A stretch of 64,000 bases of DNA from Psoroptes ovis (taxonomy: Eukaryota > Arthropoda > Arachnida > Sarcoptiformes > Psoroptidae), in contig PQWQ01000003.1 of assembly GCA_002943765.1 (NCBI GenBank), positions 2,603,501 to 2,667,500 of the forward strand. Direction: 5' to 3'. The position numbers and the translations under genes were made by a program. The notes under the pieces were generated by a model, which was not told the origin of the DNA, made no database searches, and saw nothing but the letters and a program-made list of their open reading frames with translations. Of this stretch, positions 25,701-37,715 are shown piece by piece; within the stretch, counting starts at the first letter, position 1; every line of letters begins with the position of its first letter.

Positions 25701-27072
25701 GTTCCAAGTTTTGGTGGCCAAGATCCATTAAACGTTTTCTTCGCTGAAGAATGCGGTGCAATTATCGAAGTACTCGATGAACATTTGGATTATGTTTTGA
25801 ATGAATTCAAATCAGCAAGCATCATAGCACATAAGATCGGTAAAGCTTTGCACAAAAAAGATGTCACTATTCGTTATGATAATAATGTCATAATAATGGT
25901 GAGTTACTTTATTTTAATCAAAGATGTGACTAAAATCTCAATCACTTTTCTTCAGGGCAATATGTTTACGCTGCGCGATGTATGGGAGGAAACGAGCTTC
26001 CAACTAGAAAATCATCAAGCTAATCCAGAATGTGTCTTGCAAGAAAAGAATGGTTTGAAATTCCGTAAAACACCCGAATGGAAATTGACATTTGATTCTA
26101 AGAAAATTAATTTGAGTAAGCCAATCAATTAATATCTTTGAGTATTCATTAATTTGAAAATTATTCATACCCCTCAGACATTGATTCACATCTAACAAGT
26201 GCACCGAAAGTCGGCGTATTACGTGAAGAAGGCATAAATGGTGATCGTGAAATGATTGCCAGTTTTTACATGGTTGGATTCGATGTAATCGATATTACTG
26301 TTACTGATTTAATCAATCAATCAGTGAATCTCGATCATTTGCGCGGATTGATTTTCCCTGGTGGTTTTTCATATGCTGATGTACTGGGAAGTGCTCGTGG
26401 TTGGGCTGCGACTCTTAAATTTAATCCAAATGTTGAACAACAATTACAACGATTCAGAAATCGTATAGATACATTTTCACTTGGAGTTTGTAATGGCTGC
26501 CAGTTAATGGCATTATTGGGTTGGGTTGGATACAAATCTAATGGTAATGTTTTTTAATAGATGAATTCTTTTTTAATGATCCATATAATTTAATTTTTAT
26601 TTCAATTCCAGGCACTCAAGGTACATTGTTAACACATAATAATTCTGGTCGTTTCGAATGTCGATTTTCATCAGTAATGATACCGGAAAAAACACCAGCA
26701 ATGATGCTTAATGGTATGCAAGGAAGCGTGATGGGTGTATGGATCGCACATGGTGAAGGTCGTTTCGTATTCGAAACAGATGAAATAAAAAAATCTGTTA
26801 ATAATTTGATATCATTAGTTTATGTTGATGATGATAATAAACCAACAACCACATATCCAATGAATCCGAATGGTAGTGTTGATGGTATTGCTGGCATTTG
26901 TAGCGCTGATGGCCGCCATTTAGCAATGATGCCACATCCAGAGCGTGCAACATTATCATGGCAATGGCCTTATATTCCAAAACATTTAGATTACATCAAA
27001 CAATCATTAGCTAGTCCATGGGCAAAAATGTTTGAAAATGCATATAAATGGACAATGACAGTAAAAATATAG
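22709..27072 (+). CDS. PFAS: Phosphoribosylformylglycinamidine synthase (FGAR amidotransferase)
   Basis: Exons: 22709-22853, 22915-23165, 23235-24093, 24166-25898, 25956-26115, 26178-26543, 26612-27072. They give 1324 residues, close to the usual 1.3 thousand of animal enzymes. The protein converts FGAR plus glutamine and ATP to FGAM, the fourth step of cytosolic de novo purine synthesis. Seen in order: N-terminal PurS-like domain with GPRLNFST, linker with DLAQSNSEHSRHWFFKG, synthase motifs TAETHNFPTGV and GGRIRDVQ, IGVGGGAASS, DQGAGGNGNVLKE, second synthase half with DGGKDSLSMAAKV and DVSDGGL, then the glutaminase domain with FPGGFSYAD, the nucleophile Cys in GVCNGCQLM and the His-Glu pair in PHPERA. 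The start was chosen because MAKIIRFYQTPG aligns with the family N-terminus. All key residues are present. AATAAA lies at 27138. Confidence 0.97.
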
Positions 27073-27170
27073 AAATATAAAAATCAAATAATTTGATTTA
27101 TAAAATCTGATAGTTAAATATTGAAGAAAAAATGCAAAATAAAGTAAAAATTATAATTAAAAAACATATA

Positions 27171-28120
27171 TCATACAGAAAATTTCGTATCTAAATATGA
27201 ATTTTTACATAATGATAATTTTGTATTATTGAAATCATAATATGCTTGAAAATGGAATATAACATTCGTAATTACAAATAAATATTCAGATGCAGCAAAT
27301 AATGTGTAAACAAATGTTTCACAATAATTATTATGTCTTACATAGAAAAATAATGCCAAAATCCATGCAATAGTATTCAATATGAATATTTTCATTTTGA
27401 ATTTTGTCCATAATTTATCTTGTAATAAATGTATTAACATCCCCGAAAATGATGTCAATATAAATAATAGAAAACATTTTGCATGAAATACTGGAGGTTT
27501 TTATTTAAAAAAAAAAATTAAAAATGAAATGATGAATCATTAATTGAATATTTCCATATAAATTTAAACAAAAAATACATACAAAATGATTCAGTAGATG
27601 AAACGGCACTTAGACCAAGTAATGCACTTATTTCAATCCAATTTAAAATTAATAATTTTTTTGAATCATGAATCGATTTATAATAAATATAAACAATTAA
27701 ATAGCGTAATGATGAATGTAAAGAAATGGTTGTACGCCAAACATATTTTTGTGGTGAATATGTTCCAGTTGATGCACTTATCGATGGTAAATATTCTGGT
27801 ACACCACAATGTGTCGATGTTGTATCAACAAAATTAAACAATAACGACCAAACAATACAGAATATAAAACCAAACAAAGGTAAAGCTGATGTTACTAATG
27901 CTAATGATTGAAATGATATGATTTTTAATTCATCTTTGAATTGATGATGTTGTAATGAATGTTTTGAGGTGGCTACATCTGACAACAATGATTGGTAATG
28001 ATTTTCTGGACCATAAAATAAACGAATTAAAATATTTTCAGCCAGATATTTAAAAGGCATGACAATGATATTTACAATAGTTTTGATGCTACAATGATGA
28101 TAATAATAATTTAAACCCAT
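27171..28120 (-). CDS. PGAP2: Post-GPI attachment to proteins factor 2
   Basis: Two exons on the minus strand, 28120-27583 and 27490-27171, give 285 residues (human about 254). The donor is GTATGT and the acceptor is CTCCAG. PGAP2 is a Golgi multi-pass protein needed for the lipid remodelling of GPI anchors, in which the unsaturated chain is replaced by a saturated one. Diagnostic motifs include LFGFIFCIVWSLLFNF, THCGVPEYLPSISA, QKYVWRTTISLHSS, SSTESF, and near the C-terminus the string YVRHNNYCETFVYTLFA, then EYLFVITNVIFH and YYDFNN, all in family order. Several hydrophobic helices are visible. The N-terminus is about 60 residues longer than in vertebrates, so translation could start at the downstream ATG of MPFKYLAE. 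The stop is only 98 bp from the PFAS stop (convergent). Confidence 0.93.
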
Positions 28121-28468
28121 ATGTACAGATAGATAGAATTGAAAAAATTAAAGCCAAAAATCTGAATCCTTTACTGTTGCAATTAATTCAGAAATTTAAT
28201 CTAATCTTTGATTTATTCATTTTTGAAAGACAATACAATTGCTATGGCAAAGACACAGATGATTTTTTTGGGAACGTGTTTTATGAATGGTAGAAATCAA
28301 GCAATTTTTTTACGGATTGCCATGTGTTTTTATTAATTTTTTTAGTTTAAAACAAAATTAAAAACAGATTTTCGGTTTGCTTTATCATTATTTTGCAAGT
28401 TTTTTATCCATAAAATTTATTCCTAACCTAATTTTAAAATTGAAATAATTATTCCGTGAACAACAAAA

Positions 28469-29302
28469 ATGTCGTCCGAGCAAAATGATCAGCAAGATTT
28501 GGTAACACAACCATCTGAACAGCCAACTGAAGAGCAATTACCATCGGCTGAAATTGTCGACGACAATGGTGGTGAATCGCCAATCGCCGAAGATATTGCC
28601 GTTCTCGTATGACTTGAATATATAACATTCAATATGATTTATTGATTAATATGATCCTTATTTTCTTTTGTACAGGATAAACCTAATGAAAATGATGTTG
28701 AAGAAGAAAATAAAATTGATCTAAAATTAGAAGATTTAGCAAGTGATAATATTGTCACTCCTAAAAATTCAGATAAAAGTAATAGCAATAGTGGTGATGA
28801 ACAAAATAATAATAATAATGATGATAACGATAAAAATACAAAAGCAGAAGACAAAGCAAAACTTCCATTAGTTTTTATTGTGCCAAAAGATTTAAATGAA
28901 AAAGATGATGACGATGATGATGATGATGAAGAATTTGAAGATGAAACAATTGTCGAAAGATTAATTGGTTTAACTGAAATGTTCCCTGAAACAATTAGAA
29001 ATTTTTCATGGAAATTAACAATGAATTCATATAATTTTACAAAAGCATTTTATGAATTTAGTCGTTCAACAATGTGGATTATATCAACATCAGCAATAAT
29101 ATTGGCCGTACCTGTATTGATCGAAACAGAAAAATCACAATTGGAAGAAATGAATCGTCAACAACAACGACAGGTATAATTATTGTTCATTCTAGTTTTC
29201 TAATTCTATAATTATCCATTCTTCTTGAAAAATTTTTCAAAGATTCTCTTGGGCCCAAGTGCATCAAGTGGACCACCATCATTGACAACGCCAATGAAAT
29301 GA
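28469..29302 (+). CDS. TOMM22: Mitochondrial import receptor subunit TOM22
   Basis: Exons: 28469-28606, 28676-29173, 29243-29302, giving 231 residues against about 140 in human. TOM22 is the central receptor and organiser of the outer-membrane TOM complex that hands presequence proteins to the TOM40 pore. Seen: a long acidic Asp/Glu/Asn-rich cytosolic part (1-135), the conserved ETIVERLIGLTEMFPETI (from about residue 137), a single membrane helix in STMWIISTSAIILAVPVLI (about 176-195), then IETEKSQLEEMNRQQQRQ and the C-terminal ILLGPSAS, which matches the ILLGPN tail of human TOM22. The start ATG is the only one giving an in-frame acidic N-terminus. The extra length is all in the low-complexity acidic region. 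AATAAA is at 29504. Confidence 0.94.
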
Positions 29303-31518
29303 AAAGTGTTCAAGGAAATTCAAGGAATATAGTCCCTTTCGAGGATGATTAGAGATGTTTATGGTAAATTCATGTAATTGAATTTTTTTTCTTTATCCAT
29401 TAATTCTATTAATTTCAATATTTAATAATAGCGAGAAAAAAGAGTTGAAATGATTCAAAATATATTTTGTTAGTTAAATATTTGAGAAAATCCTTAGAAA
29501 CATAATAAAAAAACATTGTATTAATCATAATGATGATAATAATAATAAGCATTTTGTATTTAAAAATAAAAATTGAATGTTGATTAATTATAATAATGAA
29601 TGAATGATGAATAATGAAGAAAATCAATCCTAAATGTTATTCAAATTTTGTTTGTTTTCAAAATATACTACAGTAAATAAATAACCATGAAACAAAACTG
29701 TTGTTGATGATGATAATTGAATTGAAGAATAAAACAATAAATTTTGTTTTTAAAAACATTTCAAATCATCATCATATTAATCATAGTCATTATTTTATTT
29801 GAAATTCATGGATTTAATATTTCAACAGCTCACAAAATCAACATAAACAACAGCAACAATTGGAATCATTTCATGGTTGTTTGAATTATGTTTGTCATTG
29901 TTATTATTTTTTTCAAAAATCATTTCTTCATTCTCATTTATTCATTCATAAATTTTCGTAATGCTTAAGACATTGATCATCATCATCATTCATCATTATT
30001 CGTTATTCATTATTCATACAATGATCAAAATATTTGTTTTTTCCCTAAAATACTTGCCATTTTCTTTCATCACCATGAACAAACAATATTTTTAAAAAAA
30101 TATTAATTTAAAAATTTTCATATTTTCGATTAGTTTAACAAGAAAAATTTCAAAAATTTGAGAATGCTATCCAGCGTGATTATCAATTCATGTGTCCTGA
30201 ATCTTTATTTTTTTTCTTGGATAAAACAAATAAATTTTGAATTATCAATGATTGAAAATTAATTTCAATAACAAAACAAAAAAAGAATCATATTTCCTTG
30301 AGTTAATTTCCAGCAACAAGTGTTTCTTTTGTGTAAATTATTTTTTCAAACAAATGAAATATTCAATATTTCTTTTCTTTTCTCGTATTTCATTTTGAAC
30401 GAATTGAAAAATGAATTCATTGGAATCTATGAATGATTTCTTCCCCCTTTTGTCTTCCGAAACAAAAGGCTTGATATTATCTAACAATATCAGAAATTTA
30501 ATCTTGCACAAGAAGGAGAAGATAAATCTTGGAAAAGATGTACAACAATGACGAGTTTTTCATTCATAATTTTGTTGAAAATTAATTCATAAGTTTTATA
30601 ACGGATCAATGTTTCAATAATTCATTAAATAAGTTAATAAATAATTAATTAATTTTGTTTTTATTTTTCTTGTTCAATCAAATTAACTAACATTTTTATT
30701 GATTATGACGATGATGATGATGATGATAATAATTAATTTTGCCATTCACAAAGATTATTGTAAACATTGTAACGCATTTTTGAAAGATATAACACGTTTT
30801 GTTTTTTTGATCAAATTAGAAAAATTTTTATCTATGATTATGATTATTGAAGATTCAATTAATTTGAAGAAAATAAAAAATTTATTATCTCTTGAATGAA
30901 GATGATACAATAAATGAAAATATTTATGTGGACTTTTTTGGAAGAAATGATGAAAAATAATGAATAAAAATGTTCAGAAAAAACTAGAACGATATACGAA
31001 AATGATGAGAAAAAAAAATTATCATAGAAAATTATTCAACATTTAATAATAATGCGATAATATTAATTATTTTGAACTTCTATGGATTATTGTATAGTTG
31101 ATTAATGAAAAAAAATGAAGAAAAATTCATGATTTCCATTTAGATTTGATTGTTTATTTGTTGTTTTTATTTTTTTGGGCCAAAAATTTTTCTTTGATGA
31201 ATCAATTGCCTTTATTTGGTTATTCAAACACAAATTTAATCTCAGATAAAATTTATGAGAAAAATAATACTCAATTAAGCAATCAAATTAATCATAAAAT
31301 CTCATCAAAAAGACAATCAATGATGATAATATTATCCTCTTTGAGATTATTGAAATTTGTTGTCATTATCAAGATATTGAACATAATATTGTTCACCATT
31401 TGATTATCGCATTTTGATCGATAATCAACTTGAACCACCTGGAAAATTAAAACGAAAATTGAATTTAAAAGGATGAAAAAAAAAATTCAGGAAGTTATAT
31501 TATCCATTTTGATTAATG

Positions 31519-31556
<38 letters not shown>
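31519..31556. repeat. (ATC)n microsatellite
   Basis: An uninterrupted CAT/ATC trinucleotide tract of about 12 units. Confidence 0.9.
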
Positions 31557-34500
31557 GATTATTTGTAAAATTTTTAATGATAATAACAAACTAGTGTGAT
31601 CATCAATATGATGATAACGTGAAATTGAATGAAATAACTGTTTGTTGTACATTGATGATCATCATTTGATGAATTAATTTTTTTTTAAATTTTTAAACTT
31701 TTAAAAATTAAAATTGAAATAAAACAACAACAATAATAAGAAAAAAAAATTGTCAAATTCATTTCCATTTCGACCATCCGACCTGATTGTTTTATTATTA
31801 ATATGTTAATTATTCAATTTAAAAAGTTTGAACGTACTTAAATTATCTTTGGAGATAAAATTTGTACTCTAATAATCATTGAATGGGAAAGAAAATTTCA
31901 TTTAGAATCTTGATTAATGATCGTCAGAATAAATATGCACATTTTGTATCTTAAAATTCCACGAAATTCACATAAAAATAAAACAAATCGTCAATCAATC
32001 CGTAATCGATGACCGATTTTTTACAGTATCTGAATCTTTGATGCTGTAATTTTTAATTGTTTATTGAACCATAAATTTTTTCTTATTTTTCGCATCAACA
32101 TTAATTGCTATATTATTATTATTATTCAAAAAAAATCATAGCATTTGATTAACATAAATTTACTTATTCACAAAATAATGGATAAATCAATGAATGAATG
32201 AATGCATGAAATGAAAAAAAATTTAAATATAAACAACACTGACTGACAGATTGACACACCTTTTAGATTAATTATTATTATTATTATAATTGATTCATTT
32301 TATTGATTTAAAATTATAAAATAATGATTTTTGTTCTCTATTCATCCATTCATTCATTCATTCAATGATTGATCGATTAATTTTATTACATTAATTGAGT
32401 CTGTCATTTATTTTCGCGAACATGTGAAACGTTTGTTATTATTATTATTATTATCAGCATCATGATTGCTATTATTGATTATTGCAAATTTTTAATGTAT
32501 AATATTGATAATGTTCTGTGATAATTACACAATGAAAATAATCAAAATCATAATAATTTAAATAATAATTACATAAGAAGATTAAATCAATAAATCTTTT
32601 TATTTATTTTTTCAATTAATTTTCTCATTGAACAAACATTCAACAATAATGACCATCATTATGCAAAACAAGCGAAAACGAAAGCAAAAATTGCAAAAAA
32701 AAACCAATGTCAAATGTTTTATTTGACAAATAAATTTCAAATTGAAAATAAAAATTTAAACTTATTTTCGGATGATTTTTAATAAATCAATCAAACGAAA
32801 GTAAACAAAATTTCGAAGAAAAATTTTCAAAAATTTCAGCAGCATCAAATGCAAATTTAAATTGCGAAATTTTGGACAAGAATCTGAGCCGAAAACAAAA
32901 ACAAAATCAAAAATGTCTCAAAAAATTGAATTCAGAAAAAAATTTTCCAAATATTTTCTCATCATCGATCATCGATTTGTTTGAAAATATCATCAATATA
33001 TTGATATGGATTGACATTGATTTCTTTTGATTGTTTTTGATTTCGATTTTAGCAAAGTTATAAATTTGAATCAATTAATATCTGTGGACATCTGTATAAT
33101 TTTTTCTATGTATTTGCAAACAAACAACAAAATTTCACATGAAGTTTCAAGAAAAAAAATCAAAAATCAAGAAATCTGAAGATAAAATTAATAAATACAT
33201 AATACAAGCTATTATCAGCCATCAACATTGATAATAATGACTTGTTTTTTTTGGATGGATTTTTTTTTTTTTTTTTTTGTTTCTTATCACATTCAATTGA
33301 ATGTCCTAAATAAATTTTTTCTTCTTCGTTCACCATCATCATCTTCATCAATAAGCATACGATGATGATGAAGATCGATAAAGATGAAGATTTTTTTTAC
33401 GAATCATCATTACATTTGGAGGTCATATTTACATTTTTGTTTTGGGCAAGAAAAGAAAAATACAAATATGTAAAAATATTTTAAATTTTAACATTGAAAA
33501 TGTTAATATTTTAATTAAATACTGAATTCAATTTTTCTTGTCAAAATTCAATTCTTGTTGTTGTTCATTCTTTTATAATTTACAAGTGATGATGATTAAA
33601 TCAAAGGATTAAGTAATTGTTCTGAGAATTTTCTTTCTTTTTTCGCTTCTTTTCTTGAAAATGCGTTCATCTTTGTCTGGGTTTTTTCTCAGACAAGAGG
33701 ACATTTGCTTTCGATTTGTATTCTAAGACGAAGAGAAATTATTCTAAACAATAAATGGGAGAATTAATGAATTCATATTGAAATCTGAATCTAAAGATTC
33801 AAATCTTTTAAAAATTCTGATTATGAATCTAATTTGATCGACCCTTCAAATTATTCATACGCCATTTATATATTGTTATCGTGAATTTATATTTCATTAT
33901 GACAAATATCAAATGATCATCATAAATTTCTGTATTTCATTGTTTTTTCTCAAAGGATGATAACAATTGTTCGAATCGATTGATTGGAAATCAATGAATG
34001 ATTGATTGGGAATGGGAAAAATGATTTTCAAATGATAATTATAGACTGTGTTAATTATCATCTGGACTACAGGTGTTTAGACGGTTTATTGATTTATTTA
34101 TTCACTACTTTTGCTATGATCATCGACAGAAAATGAAAAATTAAGATAATAATTTTTATATTTAGATTATACAATTTTTATTGAAAAAAAACTCATCAAA
34201 CACATTATCATCAAACGATCATGGGCGATCGTAAGACATTAATGGAAATTGATCATTATTATGATCAACATAAACACAAATACACTCACATATTCGCAGA
34301 TATATCTTGACCATATAGTTCATAGTTTCCTGTTTTCAATTGATTTTCATTTTCGTAATTCATTAATATCATTCATTTATTTCTTTATTAATTGATTCAC
34401 ATACACATATATCTTTCAACAAATTCATTCATTTATTTTTTCCCCATCGGATGCATAAATAAAAATATATTAAATTTTAAAATTATCATCGAAAATCTTT

Positions 34501-35066
34501 GACTGATTTCTTTGGGACTAATTATCATCATTAATACTATCAAATATATTCGATGAATTCATGATTCGGAAGATGTTGTTCAAAGGTTTCCATTTCATTT
34601 TTTCCATTCATTTCGAAAATGAGAGTGAATATTTCAAAAAGTATATCTTTTTCTCATTTTCAAATTTCATCGTCGCTGATGATGCCTATGATGCTTATGA
34701 TGATGGTGATTGTTATGATGAAAATTTCCAAAATTTATTGAATGTTTTGATGAAACACAAAATTCATATATTTCTTCATATTTTTAAATATTTTTTTTTA
34801 TTGAATTATTTATTTATTCATTAATTTATTCCAGACATAGTGAACATCCACACAGACATTTTTTGAAACTCTCATTTTGTATTTAGAAAAATAAATTAAT
34901 AAATGCGTGTGAATGTGTGCGTGTGTGTGTGTGTGGTACGTATTTGTTCAATATGTGTGTGTGTTAAATGTTCCAATAGTAAGTTTTTGGATGAAACAAA
35001 TAAATAAATGAATAAATGAATGAAAATGGAAAAAAAAGTAAAAATGCTTGGCCGACTGATGGCCAT

Positions 35067-35074
35067 TATAAAAG
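35067..35074 (+). promoter_or_regulatory. TATA box of the cuticle protein gene
   Basis: TATAAAAG lies about 113 bp upstream of the ATG at 35180. The expected transcription start is therefore near 35097-35105, leaving a short leader of about 80 bp. A strong TATA box fits stage-specific cuticle genes. Confidence 0.75.
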
Positions 35075-35179
35075 CAATTGGATTCGAAAATTTTTGAAGC
35101 ATTTTTTCGTTTCATTTGAAAATTGTTTGATATTGTTTTTTTCATATTATTCAACAAATTTTTTTGAAAAACAAAAATC

Positions 35180-35857
35180 ATGATGCTCAAGGTAATTAAT
35201 TATTTGATTAATTCATTAATTTTCGTTGAATTTTTGTTAATGTCCGATTTTTAAAAAATTTGTTTATTTTTAAAATTTAATTTTCGAATATTTCACAATC
35301 GAATCGATTGATTACCTATTTTGGTTTGAAAAAAAATGAATTATGAATCAACGAAAAAATAATTTGAATGAAATCAAAATCAGATCATTATCTTATCAAC
35401 TATTGTTGCATTAGCACATGCTGGTAATAAAATCAAATATAATGCCATGACAATCGGTGATACAGTGGCACATCCTGAAATGGAATTTGAACTTGAAGAT
35501 CCAAAACCATATGATTGGAAAAATGAACCAACACCAAAACCATACATCAGTGAATTCAAAATTGCACAACCATTAGATGATGCTGCAAGACATGCTGAAC
35601 CAGAAATTCCACAACCACCACAACCATTTTCATTCGGTTTTTCATCCATGGCTAATGATGGTACACAATCAAGACAAGAATCACAAGATGCTACTGGTAA
35701 AGTAACAGGTTCATATACAATTGTCGATGCTAATGGTGCACAACGTATTGTTGAATATTATGCTGATGATACTGGTTTCCATGCACATATTAAATCAAAT
35801 GAACCGGGTATTGAACAAGGTGAAGGTGGTGCTGGTGCTACTTATCAAAAATTGTAA
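35180..35857 (+). CDS. Structural cuticle protein with chitin-binding R&R domain
   Basis: Two exons, 35180-35191 (only four codons, MMLK) and 35384-35857, give 161 residues. The short first exon that interrupts the signal peptide with a phase-0 intron is the common design of arthropod cuticle protein genes. The signal peptide is MMLK-IIIILSTIVALAHAG. The C-terminal half carries an extended Rebers-Riddiford domain (chitin_bind_4): FGFSSMANDGTQSRQESQD, then GKVTGSYTIVDANG and IVEYYADDTGFHAHIKSNEP, most like arachnid cuticle proteins. The middle (about 30-80) is Pro/Glu-rich with repeated KPY and QPP. It is predicted to be secreted by epidermis and to bind chitin fibres. AATAAA lies at 35891. 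Expression is probably moult-linked, by analogy only. Confidence 0.92.
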
Positions 35858-36015
35858 AATTAATGACGAATTTATTATTTTTTGTTTTTAAATAAAATGA
35901 TTCATTTATTCCAGTAAATATCCTATATAAAAAATGATTTTTTTAAAAATGTTCTGGATAATTTATTTCGAAATTTTTGATTGACGATACTTTTATATGG
36001 TTGAAATTTTTCAAA

Positions 36016-36025
36016 TTTCGCGCCA
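36016..36025 (+). promoter_or_regulatory. E2F-like site upstream of TRMO
   Basis: TTTCGCGCC matches the E2F consensus TTTSSCGC and lies about 110 bp upstream of the TRMO ATG. The string continues as CATCTGCTG. C+G-rich strings are rare in this AT-rich DNA, so the match is unlikely to be pure noise. It is not proof of binding. Confidence 0.4.
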
Positions 36026-36135
36026 TCTGCTGTTTTCAGTGATTTTTTCGACAGGTGAACATGTGATCAAGGAATTTTTAGTTTTGAATTAGCATAGATC
36101 TTGTAATCATGTTGAAATTTGGCTGAAAAAGTGTA

Positions 36136-37218
36136 ATGATCAATTGTGATGATAACAATGATGATGGTGCAATGGAAGAACCATTATCGAAAAAGGCTAT
36201 TACAAATGAAAATAAAAGTGAATCTAGCCGTATTGAAGAATTTAAAATTGACAATTTTAAATTAGTCAGCATCGGTATTGTTGAATCGATATTCAATCGT
36301 AAAAATGGTACACCACGTCAATCTGGAATTTGTCCACAGTCTAAAGGAATCATTCGTATTTGGAAACGTTTATTCAATAATCCATCGCATACATTGATTG
36401 GTATTGAAAAATTTTCTTATCTTTGGATATTATTTTATTTCCATGAAAATCATAATAAACGCCGTTTTTTAGCCAAAATTCATCCGCCTAGACTTGATGG
36501 TCAAAGTTGTGGCATATTCGCTACACGTTCACCACATCGTCCAAATCCAATCGGTCTATCTATTGTCAAATTAGATCGTATAGAAGGTTAATAAATTTTC
36601 AATTTTTTGTAAAAAAAAACTTATCTTGATCTTCATTCAGATGGTTGCCTACACGTGTCAGGCTTGGATATGATCGATAAAACACCTGTGATTGATATAA
36701 AACCATATATAGCTAAATATGATTCACCATTTACGGATTTAATCATTTCAAGCTCTCATGAGGATGAAAATAATCATTATAATGAAAAACAATCAGATGA
36801 TGAAATAAGCCAAGAAAATCCAATTAATGACATGGAAAAGAAATCCAATACCAAATCAACTGATTGGATTGATGGCAGTCTAGTGGATGAAATAAATGTC
36901 GAATTCACTGAACGTAGTCTTGAACAATTAAAACAATTTCATTCATATCGATTGTATCATAACGATAAGCCATCATCAAATAAACAGTGTAATTATTGTT
37001 TTCGTTTATTTTCAAATGAAAATGAAGCAAAAAACGCCATTGAAAATTTATTAAAAGCTGATCCACGTTCAGTGTATCGTCGTCAAAAATGTATTGATCG
37101 TTTATATTATTTTACAATCGATTCGATACATATAACAGCATGGTTTGATTTGGATACAAATATGGTCGAAGTGTTGAAAATTAAACCATGGACTTTGGCA
37201 AAAAATTCATTGAAATAA
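36136..37218 (+). CDS. TRMO: tRNA (adenine(37)-N6)-methyltransferase TRMO (TsaA/YaeB family)
   Basis: Exons: 36136-36586 and 36641-37218, giving 342 residues (human about 441). TRMO uses S-adenosylmethionine to methylate t6A37 in threonine tRNAs to m6t6A, which tunes decoding. Seen: the start of the TsaA-like beta-barrel at SIGIVESIFNRKNGTPRQSG, then SKGIIRIW, YLWILFYFHEN, and the family signature GIFATRSPHRPNPIGLSIVKL. After the intron come VSGLDMIDKTPVIDIKPYI and YD, the conserved end of the barrel. A variable acidic linker (about 180-240) leads to a C-terminal domain with DPRSVYRRQKC and YYFTIDSIHITAWFD, also present in animal TRMO. AATAAA lies at 37330. The gene converges on TM9SF2, with 497 bp between the stops. 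Confidence 0.93.
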
Positions 37219-37715
37219 TTAGAAAAAAATTTTTAATATTTTTTATACAAAATTACAAAAATTATAAATTGAAAATCATTATATCTCTTTCTCTAAGATC
37301 ATGTGAAAATGAATCATTTTTTTTTTCTCAATAAAAAATCCATAACAAAATTGCAAATGTTCATTTATATAATAATTGATTATGTTGTTTTGTTAGTTGA
37401 GAATAAATAATTTGACAATTTTTTTAAAAATCTCTCATTATCTTCTGTGATAAATTACAAATTTTTGTTTAGTTTGCTTGTTTTAAATTATTTTCAATTT
37501 GGGAAAGTGATAATTTGTTTATGTGTTTTTTCATAATTCACTAAAACTTTTCATATTCTAGTGTTTGATGATAATTTTTATAATGCTTGAAATCAGCGAT
37601 GATGCAGATGAGATAATTGATATTGATTGATTAATTCACATAAATATATTGATCTGAATATGTTTACGAAAATTTCTCCAGTTTGAATTGGTCATCGTAG
37701 AAAAAAAAAATGATT
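37219..37715. other. Convergent 3' region between TRMO and TM9SF2
   Basis: AT-rich spacer that should hold both 3'-untranslated regions. The TRMO polyadenylation signal AATAAA is at 37330. No other feature seen. Confidence 0.6.

Larger units (their letters stand above)
29303..35179. other. 5.9-kb stretch without a recognisable gene
   Basis: AT-rich DNA with many trinucleotide microsatellites, among them the 36-bp ATC tract at 31521. Open frames present are short and made of Ile/Met/His or Asn runs that follow the microsatellites. No splice-linked or conserved protein segment was recognised on either strand. It may hold distal control elements of TOMM22 or the cuticle gene, or non-coding RNA that cannot be seen by eye. 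Confidence 0.6.

Noticed and set aside
33960..33985. GTTCGAATC, resembling a tRNA B box
   Set aside because: No matching A box or cloverleaf arms nearby.
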